From contig CAJUMQ010000053.1 of assembly GCA_910587035.1 (NCBI GenBank), positions 1 through 6,257 of the forward strand: 6,257 nt of DNA, given 5' to 3'. Position numbers and translations under genes: made by a program. The notes beneath the pieces were generated by a model. The model saw only the letters and a list, made by a program, of their open reading frames with translations, had not been told where the DNA came from and did no database searches. Positions 1-5,908 of this stretch are shown here, piece after piece. Source of the DNA: an uncultured Desulfovibrio sp. (GTDB lineage Bacteria > Desulfobacterota > Desulfovibrionia > Desulfovibrionales > Desulfovibrionaceae). How positions within the stretch are numbered: position 1 is the first letter of the stretch; each line of letters starts with the position of its first letter.

Positions 1-18
1 GTACACTTCTTTGGCGGT

Positions 19-624
19 TTATGGATTAGCTTTTCTGTAAGAATCCATACGAACGCGGAAAGTTGATCTGGCCATTCCGGTTCTTTTTGCTGCTTCTGTC
101 ATGGAAATTTGGCCATCCTCCCATTGGGATAAAATATCCAAAAAATTTTCCGGTAACGGTCTGGGTTCCGGTCCAAATCGGACGCCTCTTAATTTTGCGG
201 CGGCGATACCTTCTGCTTGCCTTTTGCGGATGTTTTCTCTTTCATTTTGCGCAACAAATGACAAAACCTGCAAAACAAGGTCGGCAATGAAAGTACCAAG
301 CAGGTTTTTGTCCCGTCTGGTATCCAGCAGAGGCATGTCCAGAACATAGATGTCAATCCGCTTTTCCTTTGTCAGCAGACGCCATTGCGCCAAAATCTCC
401 TCATAATTGCGACCAAGCCGGTCAATGCTCAATACGCAAAGCAAATCGCCGGAGCGCACTTTACTGAGCATGGCTCTATACTGCGGACGGTGAAAGTCCT
501 TACCGGACATCTTGTCCATAAATATGTTGGCAGGTGGAATGTCCATCTGTTCCAGGGCAATCCGTTGTCGGATTTCATTTTGGTCTGTACTTGATACTCT
601 GATATATCCATAAATTTGCGCCAT
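19..624 (-). CDS. Small serine recombinase (resolvase/invertase family)
   Basis: This 201-residue protein is a serine site-specific recombinase that cuts and rejoins DNA through a covalent phosphoserine link. The N-terminal YGYIRVSS motif supplies the nucleophile Ser11, and SIDRLGR (Arg69, Arg72) is the conserved active-site arginine block. A long helix (about 112-138) precedes a short C-terminal DNA-binding helix-turn-helix at about 172-197 (ISMTEAAKRTGMARSTFRVR). Length matches Tn3-type resolvases and DNA invertases rather than large serine integrases. The start is well supported: AAGGAG lies 7 bases upstream (632-637). It follows the accessory gene by only 24 bases, so the two are probably cotranscribed. 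In a mobile element that already has a tyrosine integrase, multimer resolution is the likeliest role (inference); inversion of a nearby segment is the alternative. No res site was identified with confidence. Confidence 0.93.
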   Translation of the reverse strand: MAQIYGYIRVSSTDQNEIRQRIALEQMDIPPANIFMDKMSGKDFHRPQYRAMLSKVRSGDLLCVLSIDRLGRNYEEILAQWRLLTKEKRIDIYVLDMPLLDTRRDKNLLGTFIADLVLQVLSFVAQNERENIRKRQAEGIAAAKLRGVRFGPEPRPLPENFLDILSQWEDGQISMTEAAKRTGMARSTFRVRMDSYRKANP

Positions 625-631
625 GTTCTAT

Positions 632-637
632 CTCCTT
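632..637 (-). promoter_or_regulatory. Ribosome binding site of the serine recombinase
   Basis: AAGGAG on the minus strand lies 7 bases before the ATG at 624. It sits in the 24-base gap after the accessory-gene stop codon, which supports the chosen start and independent translation of the recombinase. Confidence 0.75.
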
Positions 638-648
638 ATAAATAATTC

Positions 649-1152
649 CTATAATTCGCCGGCGGGAGTATCAGGGGTGATTTTGAATTTCCCATAAGAG
701 CTATAGTCCGTTATGGGTCGAACCCAGTCCTCATCGTCCCCCCAATCAATTTGTTTCTGTTGCTTATCCGGCTTGCCCTGTGGGACTGTCGGTGTTTGCT
801 TGGGGGGTGTGTCTGCGGCCTGGGGTCCCGCATTGCGACAAGCCGTTTGCGGCGCGGAGCAATGTGGGTTGGCCGCCTGTCTTTTGACCTTTCTGGAGTC
901 CTTTTTGCGTCTGGCTTCTGTGAGATATTTGGCCAAGGTCTGCGGCTTGATTTCAATGCCTTTTTCATGAAGCCTCTGGATAATTTCCGACATCTCAAAG
1001 CCGCGTTTTTTCATCCGCTCCAAGGTGTCAGCCAATGCAAAAATTATCTGCTTTACAGACATTCCAGCATTTCCCTCCAGAGTGACAGATGCGGGTTTTA
1101 GACTGTTCAATTCCTGTCGTATGGTCTTGACCTGTTCCGCTGTAATTGCCAT
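649..1152 (-). CDS. Putative mobilization accessory (MobC-like) HTH protein
   Basis: This 167-residue protein is not assigned to a named family from sequence alone. Residues 1-50 are mostly helical. Residues 51-83 (GFEMSEIIQRLHEKGIEIKP, then QTLAKYL) look like a helix-turn-helix of the kind seen in small plasmid relaxosome and partition proteins. A basic stretch (RRKKDSRKVKR) follows, then a Pro/Gln/Ala-rich, probably disordered linker (about 92-135) and an acidic, aromatic tail beginning DWGDDEDW at 136. The start was set at 1152 because AGGGAG lies 9 bases upstream; the open frame continues to 1281, but that extension would run through the oriT hairpins. Its place next to oriT, between the relaxase and the resolvase, suggests a DNA-binding relaxosome accessory or an autoregulator (inference). 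A plasmid stability protein is the main alternative. Confidence 0.72.
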   Translation of the reverse strand: MAITAEQVKTIRQELNSLKPASVTLEGNAGMSVKQIIFALADTLERMKKRGFEMSEIIQRLHEKGIEIKPQTLAKYLTEARRKKDSRKVKRQAANPHCSAPQTACRNAGPQAADTPPKQTPTVPQGKPDKQQKQIDWGDDEDWVRPITDYSSYGKFKITPDTPAGEL

Positions 1153-1161
1153 TTTTTCTTT

Positions 1162-1167
1162 CTCCCT
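1162..1167 (-). promoter_or_regulatory. Ribosome binding site deciding the accessory-gene start
   Basis: AGGGAG on the minus strand lies 9 bases before the ATG at 1152. No comparable site precedes the upstream in-frame ATG at 1281, so the shorter 167-residue product is preferred. Confidence 0.7.
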
Positions 1168-1174
1168 ATCTTCG

Positions 1175-1188
1175 CGCGGCTTGCCGCG
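1175..1188. repeat. GC-rich hairpin upstream of the accessory gene
   Basis: CGCGGC (1175-1180) and GCCGCG (1183-1188) form a perfect 6-bp inverted repeat around TT; physically this is a 5-bp stem with a CTTG tetraloop. On the plus strand it is followed by ATTTTGTCTTTT, which resembles a weak intrinsic terminator, but no plus-strand gene precedes it. It lies just upstream of the accessory-gene ribosome binding site and could be an operator or the outermost part of oriT. Confidence 0.5.
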
Positions 1189-1212
1189 ATTTTGTCTTTT
1201 GCCTTTAGCGCT

Positions 1213-1227
1213 CAAGCGGCACGCTTG
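1213..1227. repeat. Inverted repeat flanking oriT
   Basis: CAAGCG (1213-1218) and CGCTTG (1222-1227) are perfect 6-bp arms around GCA. The right arm is followed directly by CCCAC, so GCCCAC occupies 1227-1232. The repeat sits 8 bases from the oriT stem and may be an accessory-protein site within the relaxosome assembly region. Confidence 0.6.
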
Positions 1228-1234
1228 CCCACAG

Positions 1235-1270
1235 ACTTCCTGAAAGGAAGTATAGTGGGCTATATCTTGT
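1235..1270 (+). other. oriT: Predicted origin of transfer (oriT), pMV158/MobV type
   Basis: Two adjacent inverted repeats share base 1251: ACTTCC/GGAAGT (1235-1240 and 1246-1251, loop TGAAA) and TATAG/CTATA (1251-1255 and 1260-1264, loop TGGG). Recalled from memory, the pMV158 oriT has ACTTTA, TGAATA, TAAAGT, then TATAGTGTG, with the nick after that last G. Here the order, spacing and the ten bases AAGTATAGTG (1248-1257) agree. The stem arms differ but stay complementary. The predicted nick is between G1259 and C1260 on the plus strand. The neighbouring gene encodes a MobV relaxase, the enzyme class that uses this kind of site. The exact outer limits of oriT are unknown, and the hairpins at 1175-1227 may belong to it. 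Confidence 0.78.
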
Positions 1271-1298
1271 GCCTGCGCCAAGATATTTGCCCATTGCC

Positions 1299-2486
1299 TC
1301 AGCGCATTCTTGTTCGCTGCCGTGTTTTCTGTGCTGGAACTTCCGCCTGAACCTGTTTTTCACGGCCAAGCGAATTTTTGGCCAGTTCCTGCAAAAATTC
1401 GTTGTACTGCTCAACATGACCTTTGAGCGTGATGAAGCCCTTTAATATTTTGATTTCATTTTCAGCTGACTCATTGGCTCGATTCAGCTTTTTAACAAGT
1501 TCCGCTGTTTTTGCTTTTTCCGCCTCCAACTGTTTTGCAATTTTGATAGCCCGCATTTCCGCTTCATCCCGCCAATGCAGCAAAGTGTTGACCTGCTGGA
1601 TGCGGCGATCTCTTTCTTCATTTGCTGCTTCCTTGTCTGCAAGGGCAATTTGAAATGTTTCAATAAGTTCCCTGGCTTCTTTCACAACTTCCTTGTAATT
1701 AAATAAATTTACCTCGCGGAGAGTGGATTTTGCCGCCAGTTTTTCCTCGGCCTGCTGAATCTGAATTTTTTGCTTTTGCAGCTGTTCATCCAACTCAGTT
1801 TCTTCGGAGCGTTTGCCAGCAAGCTTTTGCTCCAATTCAGATAGTGAGCGGTGCAAAACTTCAATCTGGTTTATCATTTTTGCCAGCATTTCCTGCTGCT
1901 GTTTGAATTCACGCGTGTCCAGATGCTTTTTGGCTGATCCCTGCTTTTGCTCCACACCGCGTTCAATTTCAAAACCACGCTCCTGAAGAAATTTGGGCAA
2001 ATCATCCTGCAATTTTTTCAAGGCCGTTTTGGTGTAGATGTCTTTCGCGCACAGTCTGCCATCTTTCGTTACAGGCACATGCAGAAAGTGCATGTGCGGA
2101 GTTTTCTCATCCATATGCACCATTGCCGAGATTACATTTTCCCTGCCGACAAAATCGGTCAAAAAAATTCTGACTTCCTCAAAAAATTTCCTTGTTTCCT
2201 CCGGCGTCAGTTTGTCAAAAAACGCCTTGTCCGAACTGACCACCAGACCGCACATATACACGGCATCCTTGCGAACAGTCTTGACCATGAGCAGATCGTC
2301 AATCCGGTTCTGGATAGCCTGCGCATAATTCTGGACTGGATTTTCACATAAATCGTAATTGCCCTGCGATTTGCCATAATCAATATCTGGGTTAGAATGG
2401 CTTTCACGCTCACGGCGATTGTGGGACTGGATGCCGCGAATTGCCTCCTTTTTGAATTTGTCCATATGCAAGACCATATATGACAT
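1299..2486 (-). CDS. mobV: MobV (Pre/Mob) family relaxase
   Basis: This 395-residue relaxase should nick oriT, stay attached to the 5' end and guide single-strand transfer into a recipient. The N-terminus MSYMVLHMDKFKKEAIRGIQ matches the usual start of Mob/Pre proteins, which fixes the start at 2486 despite a weak ribosome site (GGTGA). His22 in SHNRRE aligns with the pMV158 MobM nucleophile His22. SNPDID follows as a second conserved block. HMDEKTPHMH (124-133) is the HxDExTPHxH metal-binding motif, with His124, His131 and His133 as metal ligands. Residues from about 195 to 345 are charged and heptad-rich, predicting coiled coil. The tail is basic (QKTRQRTRMR). It is about 100 residues shorter than MobM, mostly in the C-terminal half. 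The predicted oriT lies just beyond its stop codon. A mobilizable rather than self-transmissible element is implied. Confidence 0.95.
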   Translation of the reverse strand: MSYMVLHMDKFKKEAIRGIQSHNRRERESHSNPDIDYGKSQGNYDLCENPVQNYAQAIQNRIDDLLMVKTVRKDAVYMCGLVVSSDKAFFDKLTPEETRKFFEEVRIFLTDFVGRENVISAMVHMDEKTPHMHFLHVPVTKDGRLCAKDIYTKTALKKLQDDLPKFLQERGFEIERGVEQKQGSAKKHLDTREFKQQQEMLAKMINQIEVLHRSLSELEQKLAGKRSEETELDEQLQKQKIQIQQAEEKLAAKSTLREVNLFNYKEVVKEARELIETFQIALADKEAANEERDRRIQQVNTLLHWRDEAEMRAIKIAKQLEAEKAKTAELVKKLNRANESAENEIKILKGFITLKGHVEQYNEFLQELAKNSLGREKQVQAEVPAQKTRQRTRMR

Positions 2487-2555
2487 ATTACTTCACCATT
2501 ATTATTTTTGGGGTGGGCAAAGTGGGAAACGGGGCAAATCAGCCACAGGCAAGCA

Positions 2556-2584
2556 AATACAGGGGCCACTTTTGCAAAAATCAA
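2556..2584 (-). promoter_or_regulatory. Possible promoter for the relaxase gene
   Basis: On the minus strand TTGATT (2579-2584) is followed after 17 bases by TGTATT (2556-2561). Each element matches the sigma-70 consensus at four of six positions. The -35 element falls in the centre of the palindrome at 2572-2594, so a protein binding there could control it. The match is weak, and readthrough from the primase-helicase gene is an alternative. Confidence 0.3.
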
Positions 2585-2594
2585 TTTTTTGCAA
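2572..2594. repeat. AT-rich palindrome
   Basis: TTGCAAAAA (2572-2580) and TTTTTGCAA (2586-2594) are perfect 9-bp arms around TCAAT. This is the longest perfect inverted repeat noticed in the window. It lies inside the GTGGGC cluster, 86 bases from the relaxase start codon, and could be an operator or an origin unwinding or hairpin element. Confidence 0.7.
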
Positions 2595-2603
2595 CTTGGG
2601 CAG

Positions 2604-2626
2604 GTGGGCAGGCAGCCCACTTTTTT
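2604..2626 (+). terminator. Terminator-like hairpin on the plus strand
   Basis: GTGGGC (2604-2609), loop AGGCA, GCCCAC (2615-2620) and then six T residues give an intrinsic terminator for plus-strand transcription. No plus-strand gene precedes it. It could stop an antisense transcript running over the relaxase leader. The arms are also copies of the clustered hexamer, so the T run may be coincidental. Confidence 0.45.
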
Positions 2627-2732
2627 CCTTGCCCACTGGCGAAAATCATTCATGGGGCGCGGGAAATGCCCGTCAATCCTTACGATGCCGCCAAGCCCAC
2701 AATGCCCACTGTTTTTGGGTATAGATATAGAG

Positions 2733-5363
2733 TTAAAAGTTTTCATATGGTTTTTCTTCCTCGTCCGGCTCCTCAGGTAGGACGATTACATAGACCCTTA
2801 TCCTGCCCAAACCGGGAAGTTCCCTTTTGGTGGTGCTTTTGCCATCGCTCAATCTGAGCCAGCCCGCATTGCGAAGCACAGCGCCAGCCCGTCTTGGTGA
2901 ATATCCCTTGATGACTTCAGATCTGAATGATTCCGGCAAAATTATATATTCAGTCACGCCATGCACTTCCCTGCGGAAGCCAACCCGGTTGACGCAACTG
3001 TCAACGCATCTGTCCATGTCCTGAAAACGGCTCATGCCGTGTTGCTCAATAAAAAGCCTCACTGTGGACAAAATGGCCGCATCCTCGGATGCTCCAATGC
3101 CGCCGCGCATAGCCAGCCAGTCATTGAAGCAGATTTTTACGCAACCAATTGCGTCAAATTCCTTTGGCAAAATGCCAAACTGCACTGCAAGACATCCAGC
3201 AAGAGCGCACAGGGCGAAACGTCTGGCCACTCGGCGCACCTGTCCATCAGCATCAGATGGCACAAAATTATTAACTGTATTGGCAATGGCTTCGTGTATT
3301 TCACGGTGAATCATTTCCAGATTTTCCGGAGCTGCCAGTTTTTCCAGAAATTTGCGTCCTACATGTCCGTAATGGGATGCTGACAATTCCTTGAGATGGT
3401 TGGCCACTGCTCCAGCATGGGGCAAGCCATGCAAATCAGTCAGCATGGAAGCGTCCACCGGCAAGCCCACAAAACGGACTTCCTGGCCTCCACGGGATTT
3501 GATACCGTTTTCCGCCAGCTTGTCCGCAAGTCCAAGCTCGCCACTGGAAAGAAATAGAAGCCGCCAAGTGTGAAGTTTGCGCAAATTGCCCTCGCGGGTG
3601 GAACGGCCTTTTCCCTGTCCATTGGCCAGCATGTATGCGCACTCTGCCAGCACCTTGCCATTGACCTGGCCAACTTCATCCAGAATCAGCACATTGTCAT
3701 TGTGCATGGCGGCAATGGCTTCAAGGCTATTGTCTGTTGCCCTCCAACTGCGAACATGAGCTGGACTTCCCCAAACTGATGCCGCTATCTGCAAGGCCGT
3801 TGTCTTGCCGGACGATGAACCTCCTTCAAAGCTGAAGCCTCCGCCCTCAAGCCCTGCCAGTTGCAATAACGGCCCGGCAAAAGATGCACAAAGCGCAAAA
3901 GCCAGGCGGGAATTGCCAACAGACAATTTTGCTATTTCTTGCCAGCCTTCCAAACTTCCTGCGCATTGGTAAAGGCCAGCCTGATTGTTCGCCTGCAAGA
4001 CAATGCTTTCCAAACCGGTATGCCCATAAACTGTATCTGGAAGCACATAGGCGTCAGCATCCCAGCCTGTGCGGGAAACACAGCGAATCCGTTTTATGGG
4101 ACGGACAGAAGAAAAGAATTCCACAAGCTTCTTTTTGGTCAGCGGATTGCCAAGCCAGCCGCCAGAAGCAAGGACACTGAACCATTCCGAGTTCTGGCGG
4201 AAAAGCAGGTCTATGGGCATCGCCCAAAGATGTTTCTTGCCGTCCGGGTCAGTCCATTCCAGCATAAGGCCCCATTCATTGCCGTCACTATCGCGGGTCA
4301 TGCCTTTTACATGGAGTGGCGGCCCAATCCTGGTTTCGGCCATGTCGCCGTCAGGCTTCACATCCATTTTGTATAAACCGGCGCGTTTGCCGTCAGGAAT
4401 TATGAAAAATCCATCAGGCATGGGACATTCAATATTTTGCTTCCTTGCCTCCTCAATAACCGTCCTCACTGCCTGAATGGATTTCAGTCTTTGAAGATCA
4501 TTGAAATCAGTGGAATGGTTGTCACAAACTGGACAGATTGCCAGCTTGCCATTTATGGCGTGTGCTGCCATAGTTGCTTTTGCCACGCCGGGATTGTCTT
4601 TTGTTTCAATGTCATTGTCGGCACAAAGGATGATTTCCCGTTCCGGGTATTTGCGTCTGGCCATCTGGGCCACAGCGGAAAGATTTCCCGCTGAAAATGC
4701 CGCCAGCACGGCATAGCCAGTGGCCAGACGCAGACTTGCGGCTGTGGCATAGCCTTCGGCAATCAGCAGTGTGCCGTCGGTTCTTCCGTCTTTTGCAGCT
4801 ATGGGAAAATATCCGCCGCCAGTTCTGCCTCCTTTCAGAAAAAGCTTGTCTGTGCCATTCTCCAGTTTCTCCGGCAAAATGAATTGCAGACTCTGGATTT
4901 TTCCAGATTCACCTATAATGGGTACAATCAGGCGGTTATCCCTTGTATGTCGCAAACCTGTGGCCGGGACAGCTTTGGCCTTGATATAGGGATGTTCGCC
5001 ATCGGCGGGACGGCTATGCTTCCAGACAAGAGCCGCCAGCCTTGCGGTTGTCTGCCAGCGTCGTTCCTGCTCGGCCTTTGTATCGGCTCGTGCTTTGGCT
5101 ATCCTCTCCCGCAGTTCCTTGCGCTGCTGTGTCGTCCAGTCTTCTTCCTTTGCGGCTGTCCATGTGCCTTCATCGCCTGTTCGCCAGTTTTTCCACCAGA
5201 TGGATGGCGGCTCATCCAGAAAAGCCTTGTATGCGCCATCCATTTTTCTTGGCTTATCCAGTGTGCCGCAGCGGTGCAGGAGGCCATCCGCTTGGATAGC
5301 CTCCACTGCGAGATTGGCGGAATAAAGGCATTCGGCAAAATTTTGCAGAATGTCGGAACTCAT
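2733..5363 (-). CDS. TOPRIM primase fused to DUF927 superfamily helicase
   Basis: This 876-residue protein probably primes and unwinds DNA for replication of the element, as the alpha protein does for satellite phage P4. Residues 1-195 are an N-terminal primase-like segment without the usual zinc-finger cysteine set. A TOPRIM fold follows, with LLIAEGYATAAS (Glu203) and CADND (Asp249, Asp251) as metal-binding acids and DFNDL at 286-290. The DUF927 helicase region spans about 320-650, with Walker A GGSSSGKTT (Lys520), Walker B VLILDE (Asp562, Glu563), a sensor-like LSSGE (606-609) and a basic KSRGG segment as possible arginine finger. The C-terminal 200 residues resemble the winged-helix tail of such proteins, ending in an acidic EEPDEEEK. 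The start at 5363 has AAGGA 7 bases upstream, overlapping the end of alpA, so translation is probably coupled to it. Confidence 0.92.
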   Translation of the reverse strand: MSSDILQNFAECLYSANLAVEAIQADGLLHRCGTLDKPRKMDGAYKAFLDEPPSIWWKNWRTGDEGTWTAAKEEDWTTQQRKELRERIAKARADTKAEQERRWQTTARLAALVWKHSRPADGEHPYIKAKAVPATGLRHTRDNRLIVPIIGESGKIQSLQFILPEKLENGTDKLFLKGGRTGGGYFPIAAKDGRTDGTLLIAEGYATAASLRLATGYAVLAAFSAGNLSAVAQMARRKYPEREIILCADNDIETKDNPGVAKATMAAHAINGKLAICPVCDNHSTDFNDLQRLKSIQAVRTVIEEARKQNIECPMPDGFFIIPDGKRAGLYKMDVKPDGDMAETRIGPPLHVKGMTRDSDGNEWGLMLEWTDPDGKKHLWAMPIDLLFRQNSEWFSVLASGGWLGNPLTKKKLVEFFSSVRPIKRIRCVSRTGWDADAYVLPDTVYGHTGLESIVLQANNQAGLYQCAGSLEGWQEIAKLSVGNSRLAFALCASFAGPLLQLAGLEGGGFSFEGGSSSGKTTALQIAASVWGSPAHVRSWRATDNSLEAIAAMHNDNVLILDEVGQVNGKVLAECAYMLANGQGKGRSTREGNLRKLHTWRLLFLSSGELGLADKLAENGIKSRGGQEVRFVGLPVDASMLTDLHGLPHAGAVANHLKELSASHYGHVGRKFLEKLAAPENLEMIHREIHEAIANTVNNFVPSDADGQVRRVARRFALCALAGCLAVQFGILPKEFDAIGCVKICFNDWLAMRGGIGASEDAAILSTVRLFIEQHGMSRFQDMDRCVDSCVNRVGFRREVHGVTEYIILPESFRSEVIKGYSPRRAGAVLRNAGWLRLSDGKSTTKRELPGLGRIRVYVIVLPEEPDEEEKPYENF

Positions 5364-5367
5364 GGCA

Positions 5368-5598
5368 TTATCCTTGCTTTACAGGATTGCCTTGAGTCGT
5401 GAATTGCTCACTGCCAGCATTTTCGATAAACGCCCTGATGTCCTCGGCGCGCCAGACGGTTGTGCGCGGGCCGATTTTGAGCGGCTTGGGATAGCGGCCA
5501 GTGGCGCAGCCTTTCCACCATGCGCTTTTGCTGATTGGGAAGAATTCAAGAATCTGATGAAGCCTGAGAAAACCTGTGGCGGGTATTTGCGTTGCCAT
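5368..5598 (-). CDS. alpA: AlpA-family transcriptional regulator / excisionase-like protein
   Basis: This 76-residue winged-helix protein belongs to the AlpA group, found beside P4-type integrases where members activate integrase expression or act as excisionase. A helical pair at about 12-33 (LHQILEFFPISKSAWWKG) leads into the hallmark wing GRYPKPLKIGPRTTVWRAED at 34-53 and the closing helix IRAFIEN. The start is placed at 5598, not at the in-frame ATG at 5604, because GGAGG (5606-5610) is 7 bases from the former but only one from the latter. Its stop codon lies 4 bases before the primase-helicase start, and the downstream ribosome site is inside its last codons, so the two form one operon. 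Whether it controls integrase, its own operon or excision cannot be told from sequence. Confidence 0.92.
   Translation of the reverse strand: MATQIPATGFLRLHQILEFFPISKSAWWKGCATGRYPKPLKIGPRTTVWRAEDIRAFIENAGSEQFTTQGNPVKQG
5371..5375 (-). promoter_or_regulatory. Ribosome binding site of the primase-helicase, inside alpA
   Basis: AAGGA on the minus strand lies 7 bases before the primase-helicase ATG and overlaps the last codons of alpA (CAA GGA TAA). Ribosomes ending alpA would be positioned to restart, so the two products are likely made in a linked ratio. Confidence 0.7.
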
Positions 5599-5605
5599 AA
5601 CCATT

Positions 5606-5610
5606 CCTCC
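5606..5610 (-). promoter_or_regulatory. Ribosome binding site deciding the alpA start
   Basis: GGAGG on the minus strand is 7 bases from ATG 5598 and one base from ATG 5604. Normal spacing favours 5598, giving a 76-residue rather than a 78-residue AlpA. Confidence 0.75.
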
Positions 5611-5632
5611 GTTTAAAAATGGTTTACGGAGT

Positions 5633-5641
5633 GTTATAGCA
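5633..5641 (-). promoter_or_regulatory. Extended -10 promoter for the alpA operon
   Basis: TGCTATAAC on the minus strand fits an extended -10 element (TGnTATAAT with one mismatch). It would give a short leader of about 20 bases before the alpA ribosome site. No good -35 box is seen at normal spacing, which is common for extended -10 promoters. A TGTAACCA-type repeat (5675-5682) lies about 35 bases upstream and could be a regulator site. Confidence 0.45.
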
Positions 5642-5718
5642 GATATTTATTCAATTAATCCACATGGTTCAGTTTGTAACCAGCATGTCTGCAAATGCTT
5701 TCCAATGCGTATTGAGAT

Positions 5719-5904
5719 ATGCAATTACCTGAAAATAAAGACTTAAATTTACCCCCTGGCAACGGCCAAATGGACTTTTTACCAGGAAAAAATTTTAGGA
5801 TGCATATTGACGTCATCCCCAAATATATAACAAAAATAGCAAGTTGCATTGATGGCAATGACTTTGAGCAACTTGAATTTAATTTAAAAAATATCGAATT
5901 TTAG
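5719..5904 (+). CDS. Uncertain small hypothetical protein
   Basis: This 61-residue open frame is the only plus-strand frame in the window not overlapping a recognised gene. It would encode a soluble protein with a Pro/Gly-rich start (LNLPPGNGQMDFLPG) and a helical, acidic/Asn-rich end (FEQLEFNLKNIEF). Its composition follows the AT-rich local DNA. Only a poor ribosome site precedes it (GAG two bases before the ATG), and a stop codon lies two codons upstream, so no longer start exists. It could be a real divergent gene, a decayed remnant or chance. No family was recognised. Confidence 0.25.
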   Translation: MQLPENKDLNLPPGNGQMDFLPGKNFRMHIDVIPKYITKIASCIDGNDFEQLEFNLKNIEF

Positions 5905-5908
5905 GCAT

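Larger units (their letters stand above)
2513..2709. repeat. Cluster of GTGGGC(A) repeats in both orientations
   Basis: GTGGGC occurs at 2513-2518 and 2604-2609; its complement GCCCAC occurs at 2615-2620, 2631-2636, 2695-2700 and 2704-2709. Four of the six extend to GTGGGCA/TGCCCAC. Partial copies (AGTGGGA at 2521, TTGGGCA at 2596) lie among them. By eye, only three other copies occur in the window: two in the oriT region (1227-1232, 1255-1260) and one inside the primase-helicase gene (3465-3470). The clustering suggests protein binding sites. Confidence 0.6.
2487..2732. other. Intergenic region with iteron-like motifs; candidate origin or control region
   Basis: These 246 bases separate the primase-helicase from the relaxase and contain no convincing gene. 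They hold six GTGGGC/GCCCAC hexamers, an AT-rich palindrome and a GC-rich hairpin with a T run, treated separately. A strong base skew is visible: G-rich on the plus strand to about 2612, C-rich after it. By analogy with phage P4, whose alpha primase-helicase binds short repeats at its origin, this may be where the adjacent primase-helicase acts. It may equally be the control region for the relaxase gene. Confidence 0.45.

Noticed and set aside
1153..1281. N-terminal extension of the accessory gene to ATG 1281
   Set aside because: It would translate the oriT hairpins and lacks a ribosome site, while ATG 1152 has AGGGAG at good spacing.
1205..1417. A 70-codon minus-strand frame across the relaxase end and oriT
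   Set aside because: It overlaps the relaxase C-terminus out of frame and has basic low-complexity content with no family signal.
2207..2746. A 179-codon minus-strand open frame covering the gap between primase-helicase and relaxase
   Set aside because: It overlaps the relaxase in another frame for more than half its length, has a poor ribosome site and no recognisable domain. The Cys-rich look comes from the GTGGGC repeats.
4884..5402. A 172-codon plus-strand open frame opposite the primase-helicase and alpA
   Set aside because: It is fully antisense to two well-supported genes and its translation has no domain signal. The same holds for the other plus-strand frames inside the recognised genes.
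5655..5858. A 67-codon minus-strand frame in the integrase-alpA gap
   Set aside because: No ribosome site precedes it, it overlaps the opposite-strand frame at 5719-5904, and no domain is recognised. Neither is secure, but this one is weaker.
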